Shown here piece by piece: positions 10,835-21,300 of a stretch of DNA of 25,894 nucleotides. Location of the stretch: NCBI GenBank assembly GCA_019649035.1, contig BMAT01012428.1, positions 5,959 through 31,852 on the forward strand, written 5' to 3'. The notes beneath the pieces are model-generated. The model was not told the DNA's origin. It was given only the letters and a program-made list of their open reading frames with translations, and did no database searches. This stretch comes from Elysia marginata (taxonomy: Eukaryota; Mollusca; Gastropoda; Plakobranchidae). How positions within the stretch are numbered: position 1 is the stretch's first letter; the number at the start of each line of letters is the position of its first letter. A program made the position numbers and the translations under genes.

Positions 10835-11264
10835 TCAAAGTTTGTTGACGCCAATGTTTGTTGAAAGCAAGGCCACGTTAAAACAGGTCCACACAAAAAC
10901 ATTAAAAAATCTACTCTTTTTATCAACCTTGTATGTGCATTCTACTTACAAAACAGAAAAAAAAATAGAACAAATTGGCAAGCTTTTCAAATCTAGTTTT
11001 TCCGCCTGAGTCTGATGCATTGTAACATGTCTCCCTCTCTCTGGTAGCTGAATTACTTACAAAAGGACAGAAAAATTGGCAAAGAAAAGAACTATCTTTG
11101 TTTCAGTTTCACATCTAATTTGTGATAAAACAAGATGGGTTCGAAACCAGTTTGTTGCATAAAAGTTAGGTTTAAAGGGTCAAACTTAATGAAGAGAAAA
11201 AAACAGGACTTTATTTCAGTTTGTTGAGTCCAAGGTTGTTGGATACGACTTACGAGGTCAACTG
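10835..11264. mobile_element. Second Tigger-like copy, inverse orientation, one end unresolved
   Basis: The reverse complement from 11264 begins CAGTTGACCTCGTAAGTCG and soon reads ATCCAACAACCTTGGACTCA. This matches the left end of the 5835-6420 element, including the following ACAAACTGAAA and TCCTG...TTTTTTTCTCTTC blocks. TA follows at 11265-11266. On the other side AAGTTTGTTGACGCCAATG near 10836 resembles the sub-terminal right part of the first copy. The outermost left end was not found; a CAGTGGAC at about 10673 might be it, but lacks an adjacent TA. Confidence 0.65.
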
Positions 11265-13253
11265 TATTCTCATTATTATATTTGTAATAATGAATTTCAT
11301 TTGAATGCGGACAAATAATTGTACTAAAATGGATACATTAAAATATTTAACATCGAAATTTTGTAGAAACTGACCAAAAATCTTTATTATTAATTTAGGT
11401 AATCAAAGGCATTGAGTTACAATGAAAATCCAACCTACTTATGAATTCTAATTACATACAATACTATAGGCTACTTTTTAAAAATGGTTTACAAACTGAT
11501 GTCAAGTCTCAGACTTCGTGAAATGTATCCAAGCAGTTATCTGAAGCATTCTAGGTCACATACATTAGAAAAAAAATGGATAATTGGATTCTAAATCAAA
11601 AGATAAAAACCATTGAAATGATCAAGATCTTGTTTGCCTAGCTTTGAGTTTGAGCAATTGTGTTATCTATTAGTCAACCTTGTTTTCTGGCATCATAGAA
11701 CCATGACTCATTTTATGATTTTGCTTTGGTTCTTTTTTACTGCTGCGTTACCATAATGTATACATGAACACATTTTGGCGTAACTCTTTCTCAGACTTCT
11801 GTCAATCATTGCATTTTATGATGTCAAGAGAATTCTACATTTTGTTTTTATTTAAAACTTTCAAAAATGGCTTAAACTGACAATCAACTTGTAAAACTTG
11901 TATGTTCTTTTTCAAACCAAAATGTGCCAACTACTGTGAAATCAGTTTATTTATATGACATATTTTTGGAGGTCAATATATAAGAATGTCAATAAATAAA
12001 ATACAGAGACAAAGAGAAAAAATAAGGGGAGATCAGGCATGCTGTTACCTTTAATAATAACTGATTACTTCTATTGTTTTAATTTTCACGGGAAGCGACC
12101 TTGTGAGACATTTGTTTTGCTTTGTTGTTATTCTCTTCTTTACTTTTCATTGATAAAATCATTGTTTTTATGTCTTTTTAAATCAATTTAGTAGTCAGCA
12201 TGACAATTAACGAAAAAAGGACAAGAAAAAAAGTCGATTTAGGAGAATTGTTTAGTAAGATTATAGAAGGAAAAATTCTGTCATAGCCAAACACGTGAAT
12301 ATGTAAAAATGTAATAAATTTCCGGCTGTCAATATAACTAAGCGAACTGTTCTACATAACCCCTGCTTTTGTCATCAACCATCTAAGTTCCATCTCTCCC
12401 TAGAGGTTAAAACTTGGACACTATGGCGCACCATCTTTCCGTGTCCATTGTCAACTCATCGCATTCTGTATATCGTCATGTGTGTTACCTGGACAATATT
12501 TTTAATCCAGCTTTTCAGTCTGATTCCCCTTCTTTTCCTTCCTCTTTACTATTCGCCTTTTTTTTTTAGTTAACTTTTGCAACAACTAACGTCTTTTAGC
12601 AGTAGCATTTGCGTAGCTAGTACCGGTATATTTCTTCTTTGTTATTCATTTTAACAATACTATGTGTTCCTTGCCAAATGGTTTGAGAACATCCTTTTTT
12701 CATTTAATTTTCCTTTCTTGATATTCTAGCAATTATTCTGTGCAATCCCATTTGGTCGTAATAGTAAACAAATTGACGGATTTCTAAAAAGTAAAATTGA
12801 AGACTGTTTAAAACAGATGCTTTATATGATCATTTCTGTGTGACAAACATCAAAGAAGCAACTTTTTGACCCATAATGAATCATGCCAAGAAGGAGCAAA
12901 ATTTGAATGAAGAAGTTTGCCTCTTTTAAGGTATTAAACCAAAGTGGTTGATTAATAAAAGATTCTTGTCTTTAAACTGAAAAGAAAACAATTTGCTACG
13001 TTGCTAATTCTTTAAGTTTGGTGGCAGTTTGAATCTAATTATTTTTCTTAATTTCATCACCAGAATCATATTGAACAAATTCTTCGCTTTTAATTAGTCA
13101 TATAATAAACGACAGATAAAATTATCAAAATTTATCAAAATAAAATTAAAAGACTGTGACATTCCTTTCGTTTTATCATCCTGATAATGTATTTTGGATT
13201 AGTTACATGAAATTAGCTACTGTGATTGTTTTAAAAAAAAATTATTGCAAATA
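11265..13253. other. Intergenic region, nothing recognised
   Basis: AT-rich DNA with frequent stops in all frames. Slightly GC-richer around 12340-12500 with a few CpG, but no open frame or motif that I can name. Confidence 0.55.
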
Positions 13254-13427
13254 CAGGCAGATAACTCCAACTTTGATAACTCGAATACTTGTTTAATTCC
13301 AACTATGTTTATATTACTAATCTTATTTATCTATTAATAAAATATGTTGATAAGTTGAAGCATAGATATTTCAATGTTTAACTTTGTTCTGAATGGGGCT
13401 TGAAATATCCAAAATGAAGTGTATTTC
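13254..13427. mobile_element. Short element, family B copy 1 (~174 bp)
   Basis: Begins TA-CAGGCAGATAACTCCAAC and soon reads CGAATACTTGTTTAATTCC. It ends GAAATATCCAAAATGAAGTG. The same order of blocks occurs at 15745-15937 and 24020-24190 with similar spacing. The CAG start after TA and the ATAACTCGAA wording recall Tigger-type termini. No coding capacity. Confidence 0.6.
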
Positions 13428-13531
13428 ATATCAATTGATTTCTGAAAACAGATTGGCTCAGAAAAAAAAGCTTTCCTGTAGGGCCATAGGCAAACAGAGC
13501 CCAAATGATTCAGATAGAAAACCAATTGTAC

Positions 13532-13709
13532 TAATGAAGATGTTGGGTGCTCTTGCAGTTTACTTAAATTTTTTATTTGAAACAAATCTTTTTACGTGTT
13601 TAGGATGTTTGATAAAGAGCGGCAGGTAAAGAATTTAATTTATTAAAAAATTTTGTTTTAATGAAATATAAAATGTAAGTCAATTGTAAGAACACCCAAC
13701 ATCCTCATT
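13532..13709. repeat. Long inverted repeat, ~41-bp arms
   Basis: The left arm 13532-13572 and the reverse complement of the right arm 13669-13709 agree at about 35 of 41 positions, sharing GATGTTGGGTG. The spacer is about 96 bp. Arms read in the same inward sense give LMKMLGALAVYLNF and IMRMLGVLTIDLHF. Confidence 0.75.
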
Positions 13710-15744
13710 ATATTTTTCGTTTCCAACCCAATAAAAGAGGCTGCCTCAGAGTGCGATTCCTCATCCAAGTTATACAAAGGGTGATAAGACAATTGGTAAA
13801 TCAATTTTCCTTTTTTTAAATCTGAAAAGATATTGTGCATTTGGTTTGTCTATTGGTCTCTAGTAACTTCTTGCTGGATTCTTCTATCTACAATGTACCC
13901 CTCTCTTTAAGTAACAGAACGAGAGGGACAAGTGATATATATAAGTTGAATAGGCGTATTACATGCATATCTTGTAAAATCTGTCATGAGGTTAAAGTAA
14001 TTCCCATTTGAAAAAGATCTTTTCTGATAACTTCAGCAATCTCCTTAGAATATTCTCTTTTCTGTTATGTGCAGCAGATGAATGTTATATTTAAAATGAC
14101 GCCTTTTTGGGTATAAATTTTAAGAAGCAAGACAGCTTATGACTGAGTTATAAATGTTTTTTTTTTCAAGAGACTTGAAGCTTAACATGCGCAAAATACT
14201 TTAAAAAAAAATTACGACTGATTGCAGCATTAAATGTCTCAAAATCAAATTATTAATTTTATCTAATCTTATATTTCTAGCGATTTTTTTCTTTGCTTTA
14301 CGATCCCACTTTGGCTTTCTCTATTTTGATTTAGAAATAATTAAGTAGAGGTGTTTTTCATGCTGCATTTGGTGACTGCCTGAATAAATGCTACAAAATT
14401 TTACATCTACTGAAGTGCGTTGTCATTTATTTCAAAGCTTGTTGTGATATACTAGTTTCAAAATAACCATTTCCCATTTTTTTTATTCCATTCGAATGGG
14501 GGGTGACTAGGGTGAATGTGGCACAAGTCATAATTTTCATATGCCTTTCAACCAGTCCAAATAGTCAGGTGTTTAAAATTCTAATATGAGAATAACGGCT
14601 TTTAGACTAGAGTCCATTTTCCCCACTTTTCCCTCATATTTGAAATCATCAGAAGCTCTGATAACTTTCCACAAAATATATAGTTACTTTAATGGATTAT
14701 TCAATGTTTCAAAGCTGAACAAAATGCTTTGTCCAAAATATTGCAACGCAATATCAAAATTGCAACATAACTCAACTCAGATAGCTGTGAATCATGTTGA
14801 TCTCTTAATACGGTTTGAAAGTGAATGTTCTTCAGAATTTAAAAAATCATGCTGAAAAACTACAAAATTGAAGTCTATATATTTTTCTACTTTTGACTAT
14901 TCCAGGTTAGTTTTTCCTCTTTGGCTTTCTTAGATTTGAACTCATAATTCAAAGTTCATAAAGTTTAATTCCCTATTGAGGCTTACAGAGAGCTTTCCTT
15001 CTAACACCTGGCAGTTTAACTTTCCCAAAGCATGAAAGTTTCATTATAAACACTCACTGCAAAAAGTTGCTATCTCAGAGCCCACAAGGACGTGTCTATG
15101 ACCCATGAAAGAAATTTGTTTTTGCAGACACAGGGGTGGGTTGAAGAAGGGGCTGTGAAACTGATAAGTTTTTGACTAAAGAAAGCTAATCATTTGAGTT
15201 TTATTCAAATCCTCATAATTTGAATTTAATTTTTTCCAATATTTGAATTACAAGTTTCAAGTGTGTACCTCTAAATTTTCTGCAACTTGAGATGTTTTAT
15301 TGATTTTGACGCAAATAAAATTACTGATTATATAGCCTGGTCGACAGTACGTAGAGAAATTAAAGGAAATCTGATCATTTCTTTCTCTTTGTAAAAAACC
15401 AATTGATATCATGACATATAGCGTCCTTTTACCAATTTTGGTTGAAAACTCTTTATAATCAGGTTACCTCTGATATCAGTAATTCATGTAAGAGGGGTAA
15501 CTCTGATTTCAATGAAAGTGCGAATACTGAGTTTTGGAAAACAGCTCTTCAATTTAATGTGATTCCTTCACATATTCATATATACATGTACATTTATAGT
15601 TTTATACACACATTTAATTTATTTTCTTTTGCTTACTTTGGCTTCAGTTCAGGCTCCAAAACAAAAATAAAAGGATATTAAGCATTTCAAAATTTTGGTC
15701 AATTGCTGTGACATTTGATGAAAAATCATTATGAGGAATTAATC
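13710..15744. other. Intergenic region, no gene recognised
   Basis: AT-rich. It includes the 12-bp palindrome CCATTCGAATGG at 14488-14499. A plus-strand frame at 14586-14855 (89 codons) has no recognisable domain and lies in ordinary AT-rich sequence. Confidence 0.55.
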
Positions 15745-15937
15745 TAGTTGAGTCCACATAATTCAAAGCTGGAATTTTCAAATACTTGCACAATTTAAAC
15801 TGTATTCAGAATACTGCATATTTAATACTTATATAAAGTAATGTATACAAATAAATCCATTTTTGGATAATTCAAACTTAAATTTTGTTGCCCTGGGAAT
15901 CAAATTATCCAAACTGGAGTGCATCCCTATTACTGTG
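15745..15937. mobile_element. Short element, family B copy 2 (~190 bp)
   Basis: Left side TTGAGTCCACATAATTCAA, then TTTTCAAATACTTGCACAAT. Right side has GGATAATTCAAACTTAAATT and ATTATCCAAACTGGAGTGCA, ending near CTATTACTG. The right half is closely similar to 24120-24180, and the left half to 13260-13310. Confidence 0.62.
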
Positions 15938-17566
15938 ATACCTGGGAACCGGGAACTCTGATAATTGGGAAACCCAGCAAATGGAAAAAAAAATTGAAAG
16001 AAACAGAATTGTTTCTATATAAATTCACTTTTAGACTAGAAGAAAGACATGGCTAATCGGGAAGCTTTTTCAATTACACTACATTTATATTTACAAAGAA
16101 AAACCTTTATTTTTGAAAAAGAAAATGTCTGATGACAAACAATGGAATGCGTCACGCCTGTTTATGTAAGTGTGAAGTCTTTCACAAGCAAACTAGTAGA
16201 TTTGGGCTGGCTATTCTTTGTTGCCTCTATGTTTCTTGCCTAAAAAACAAAGAACAATGTCCACAACACACCACTATTGAATAAATAAGTTTGTGGCAGC
16301 TGGTGCCTACTGCAATCCTAGATACACAAGGACAGACCTTTTGTGTACTCAGGATTTGTGCTCAAATCATCTGGACAGGCTAAGATTATTGCTACCCATT
16401 CATGCATTCAGGGATGCAAGTGCCTTATGCACAAAAAGCAGGAAATTTGCACCAGCTCTACATAGCCGTGACAGCCAACAGCGTCCCTTATAGAATCTTT
16501 GATATATATCAACTAATAATGGTAAATGAAACTCTGCACTTAGGCCTACACAGCTGTTCAACCCAAAAGAAGTGTTTGATTTTCTTTAAATCCTAAGTTT
16601 GGAGGATTTTCTTTAATCTTTTTCAAATTTTCCTGATTTTTGGCTAAAGAAAACTGCTAAAAAATCAGAATTCCTGCAAAAATCGGAAATTTTGCATCCT
16701 TGTGAATTACAAGTTTGCATGGCCACGTCTAGCAAAAGAAACTTTATAGTTCTGCCTTGCAACTGAAGAAAGAGCCAAATCCTTACCATAATTATTTTTC
16801 ACTGGAATGAAAATGTTCTTCATCTTATTCACTTAGAAGTGATAGATGATAAATGTCCTAGAAATGACATCAATTTACCCTTGCAAAAAAAAGAGGTGAC
16901 AATAATTGTTAATTTTTTTTTTACACCTTGTAGTTCGGCTGATCAGGAAAAGATCATCACCTACTGACATTTCCTCATTTGCAAGGTCCCACCGTACTTT
17001 TAAAATGACTTAGCTCTCTTGCTCTACTTTGGATTTAATAAAACTCCTATGACTTGAGGCTTTCTTTTAAAAAAAAAATGTCCGATTCGCAGATTGTCAA
17101 AAGTTGATTTAATTATAACTGTGCATTCACTTTAGAATGTAACAAATTAGAAAGAAAAAAAATGAGAGCTTTCCTTTTCACATTTATTTGAGCAGTAGCA
17201 TAAGACCAAAATCATGCGAAGCAATTACTATTGCCGAAATACAAAAATGAATCATAAAAATAAATATAAAATTGTTTGGTCGTTACAATAATAATATGGA
17301 AACAGACAAAAGTTATGTAATTGTCTTATGGCTTATTTTGAACATGCAAATTGAGATTGATTGGTCAATCTCTTTAAACAAATATTTTGGGTCCTGTAAA
17401 GTCCATTTTGATTTTAATGAAGACGTTTTTTTTAATTAACTATATCAAGGGGGTGACTATTTCAGCAGATTATAGATAAAAAAAACAACAACAGAGGGCT
17501 TTGGGAGTCAAGAAAATGAGTTAAACTACGAAAAAAAAGAAGGCGGGCAAATGTTTTCATGGATAG
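15938..17566. other. Intergenic region around a possible hAT-type element
   Basis: Apart from 16409-16702 nothing can be named. 16290-16500 is GC-richer and open in two frames but matches no family I know. Confidence 0.5.
16409..16702. mobile_element. Possible hAT-type MITE (~294 bp)
   Basis: The left end CAGGGATGCAAG (16409) and the reverse-complemented right end CAAGGATGCAAA (16702) match at 10 of 12 positions. The interior near the right end is rich in AAATCAGGAAAA-type words. CAGGGATG-like ends are common in hAT elements. No 8-bp target duplication is visible (catgcatt against tgaattac), so the call stays tentative. Confidence 0.45.
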
Positions 17567-17779
17567 ATGGCTTCCTACAACATTGAACTGCACTTGTTCA
17601 AGACGGCCACATCCGTCTACCACCTTTGCACTGGACACTGTAGGCTACTAAACCACCTCCAGGCCCTGAAAGCAGAGACATGGCTATCAGAACTGAGTCT
17701 ACAGCAGAAGCTCTGGGAAAACCTTCAAGACCTTCAGATAACTGCTAATTTCATTGGCAGGACAGATATCCTGGTTTGA
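17567..17779 (+). pseudogene. Degraded tail of a non-LTR retrotransposon polyprotein
   Basis: A plus-strand frame contains TSVYHLCTGHCRLLNHL, then SLQQKLWENLQDLQITANFI and GRTDILV, ending at TGA. The block TGHCRL..HL and the ending SLQxKLW...DLQxTAxFIxxTG are what I know from the extreme C-terminus of RNase H-containing non-LTR retrotransposon ORF2 proteins. The cysteine-rich zinc-knuckle segment normally between these blocks is absent, so this copy has an internal deletion. It is GC-richer than its surroundings. The reverse transcriptase and endonuclease parts are absent (5' truncation). It is not a functional gene. Confidence 0.6.
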
Positions 17780-18215
17780 CGCCCCATAAAAAAACTGACC
17801 GCAGAAGAAAAAAAAAAGAAGATACATCCTGCAAACTGTCTATTATTTTCAGGCATCTTTGAGAAAATGACTTTTCTCAATAATCATCTTGAACAAATGA
17901 AAACAATTTCATGTACAAAAATTAGCACCTTAATCGATGAAAAAAAAATTGATCAGTTTTAATCACAGCATACGGTTAATACAATTTTTAGACGATAAAC
18001 AACAAATTAAAAAAATCACTTGCAACTCCAAAACAAAAATTAAAACATGTATGCCATTGGTCAAAACTTAAAGGCAGCTGGATAAAAAAAAAGTTATAAC
18101 CAGATACATGTACACTCATTGTATTTTTTCCACAGACGCCGTATGTTCCCTAGTTCATTAATTGCCTCCATTCTTCTTTCATTTGTTCAACGCAGGCATC
18201 TTTTAATAATCTTGC
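17780..18215 (-). other. Probable GGPPS 3' UTR
   Basis: Lies directly downstream of the GGPPS stop. An ATTAAA (minus strand, 18207-18202) sits about 10 nt past the stop, probably too close to serve. The first clear AATAAA on the minus strand is at 17188-17183. The end of the transcript is undetermined. Confidence 0.4.
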
Positions 18216-18321
18216 TCAGCCGTCACCATTATCCTGAGGCTGAGAGTAGATTTTTCTTAGCTCTTTCACAAGAGATGCCAGAAACTGATTTCCACCAAGC
18301 TTCTCAATTTCTGTTAGAAGC
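18216..18321 (-). CDS. GGPS1: GGPPS last coding exon with stop
   Basis: Minus-strand acceptor TTTCTAG ending at 18322; stop TGA at 18218-18216. It encodes (Q)[19 protein letters not shown], then [15 protein letters not shown]. It aligns with the human C-terminal helix (ARGGNPELVALVKHLSKMF). Confidence 0.93.
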
Positions 18322-21300
18322 CTAGAAAGAAAGAGGTAAAAAATCACATGTAAACCATTTCATAAAAGTGAAAACGAGCATGGGACAACAGAGGTAATTG
18401 TCTGGTGGCCAGGGTAAATAAAGACAGATGTTGCAATTTTTTACTTTCAGCATTGCTGTTTTAATCAAGACATTTTTCATAGCTTCCAAATCTCAAATGT
18501 TTCATAAAATTACCAAGCATTTGTGGAAAGATTGTAAAACTTTTGTTGAGACCTTTTAAAGACGTTTCCTCAACACAGGAATTTCCAATTTAGCACTCAT
18601 TCACTCTGCATGCAAGACAATTTTAAAGACCACACCAAAATACCCTTACAATTAAAAATGGCAATTTTCCTTCTAAAATGAATTAGTTTTAACAAATTTT
18701 TGTGATAAATTTGCCAACCTAATGAAAAAAAAAAGCTGCTTGAAATCGATTTTCTTTTTACTGACTTTGCTGAGAAAATTTTCAAAAGTTACACATGTGA
18801 CCTGATAACAACAAGCTTTAGTTAGAATATTCAACTTTAAAAATTTATTTACATCATTCTACCACAATATAATTTTTTAAGATTGATTACTATAAATTTT
18901 TTCTATAGAAAAAAATCAATACAGGCATAGTTTTCAAAAAGGAGAGAAAATTGGACTTAAAATTTTAATATAGGGAATGAGATTACAGGTAAATCAAGAG
19001 TAACGTCCCTTTTTCAGAAGACAGCCCCCCAAAATACTATAGTGGTTATTGTAATCTAGACCTAGATTGTAGGGTAAGTTTCTTACTTTTATAAACGATT
19101 TGACATCTAGAACTTAAAAATTATAGGGCTAAATAAAAAATTTATCTTCAAAATATATCTGTCGCATAAATTTTAAAAGATTGTAATATTTGTATTCATA
19201 GGATAGAGGAGAGACACCAGGAAAGTCCCGCTACTCTTGTTGAAATCTCATTCCCTATTGTAGAAGCCAAAACGGCAATACAGTGTTTTAACAACCCCTA
19301 AAACACAACTAAACATTTCGTTTCGATTGTCTCATAAAAGAATATGATGTAATACATCATAAACTTTCAAATTATGCAAAAACAATGCGAGTAAAAATTT
19401 GACCAAACGCTTCAAAAATGCCCATTTTCTTAAATTGACCAACACAGCAGGTACATTCATTTTGTGGGAGCGCTACACATATGATAACTTAAAGAGTGCT
19501 TTTGATGGTTCTCCACAAGAAAGGGGATATCAGGCTTTCTGCTCTCCTCTCAGGCGTCGACAACAAATTTCCAACCTTTTCAGCCCATACAGGCTGCACT
19601 GCGCAGCCAGCGAATATAAAATATATTTACTTTGAGGTTCAAAATATCCAGACTGGACTAGTTCGAATATTGTTATAGCTAGCTTCATTTGGTATTATTG
19701 CATGACAGGGAAAAAAAAAGTATTTTCTAAAACTTACAAAAAGTTTTTGCGGAAGAATCCTTGACAAATGCAAATGCATGTGAATTGCAAATAATAAAAG
19801 AAGTTTACTCGCTGAAACAATGATAGAGGAACTTACTGATTTTCAAGATCAACAAGTACTTGACGTGTGTACTCAAAACTGCCAAACTTCTCGAGGCATT
19901 CCACACAATACTTTTTAATATCATTATCAGTTGTTCTTTGTCTTACGATATCTGTGAGACAGTTAAGGAACATTTGATAGACATCAGCAACAAATAGGCC
20001 AACAAGTCTACAAATTTTAAGACAAAAAAAAAAACAAAACAAAAGGGAAGACTTACAGACCTACAATGATAACGATACAGCTTGTGTTTTGAGCTAAATA
20101 TTAATATTCCTAAATAAATTAAACTCAAAAACTTATGACAACCATAATACCTTATATTGCATTTAAAAGATCTAAGGGGACTATGAAGAATGAGGAAAAA
20201 TATTTTTTTGATTATCTTAGACATTCTTCTAAAAACAAGTATTGCTTGTAAGTAAACAACAATACAGTAAAACATATTTTAACCCAACGCCCTCCCCACT
20301 CCTCTATATTGGCTTTGATTTGAGGAATTTACCAGCACTTCGAGACATGTTTGGCTTTGAACATCCTGCCTGCATTCCGCACTGTTCCAGTATATTGGCT
20401 TCAGAGTTAGCCTTGCTATTAACTCACATTTCGCACTCCCTTGTCATGCCAGATAGCTGGGAACAGGGACGTAACCCCTTAAAAAATTAATCAATAAATA
20501 TAGGGAAAATTTTCTTATGGTTTGCCGCCCCATGGAGTGATTACAGACCACCTGCTGATTTAAAACAGATTCCACTAACATGAGAGTCTACAAGGGAAAT
20601 GGATTGATGTTGTGCAAAGAGAGGTGTCAAATTTCGCATATATTTAACAAAAAGTCTGGCTAGGATGGATGTTTGGTAGGCCATGGTTTTGTGATTTTGA
20701 CACCTTCTGAGTAATTGACGCATCATAAGCCCACCCAGAAGATCCTAGGCGCTCTTAAGGTGGAGAGGGCGTTGACCAGAGGAGGTGTCAACGCCTGTCT
20801 GTGGTCATTTGGACTGTTAAGTGTTAGCCACCTGTCATACTTGTAACCAGGTCCCGCCCCCTGTCAATCAGTGTTATGAAAGTTCTCCCCAATTTATTCA
20901 GAGTTAAATGATAAAATTTTCCCACCGTGCTAGCATGCTTTGAAGAGAAAGAGGACTGGGCCGGAGGTGTAAGAAAGTAGCATTTCGCGAGGTTATTAGT
21001 AAACTGCTACATCTCAAAAGTATTAGTGTAAACAATATTCTGACTGATCTGCAAAAATTGAACAAGGCAGGTCGCCAACCCAGTTATTCCAATTTCAAGA
21101 TTAGCAAATCAGTTTCATGTCTTTTTTTTTACACTTAATTGAAAACTTATAAAAGTAACTAAGTTATCGGTAACCTATGGCTCCTGTAAAATTGGGGGTG
21201 GGGGAGGTGGAGAGGGTGATGGAAGAAAAGCATTTGTGATCAGAAACACAAGTATTTTAAATTACTCTAAAAATAAGACAAATATTGAATAATTCAGAGC

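Noticed and set aside
14586..14855. 89-codon plus-strand open frame
   Set aside because: No domain, signal or homology seen; length compatible with chance in a 26-kb window.
19616..19670. Possible fourth copy of the short family B element (ATATCCAGACTGGA)
   Set aside because: Only the right-end words match; no left half at the expected distance.
20242..20490. 82-codon plus-strand open frame inside a GGPPS intron
   Set aside because: Begins in intron sequence and overlaps a repeat-like patch with a duplicated TATATTGGCTT motif; nothing recognisable in the protein.
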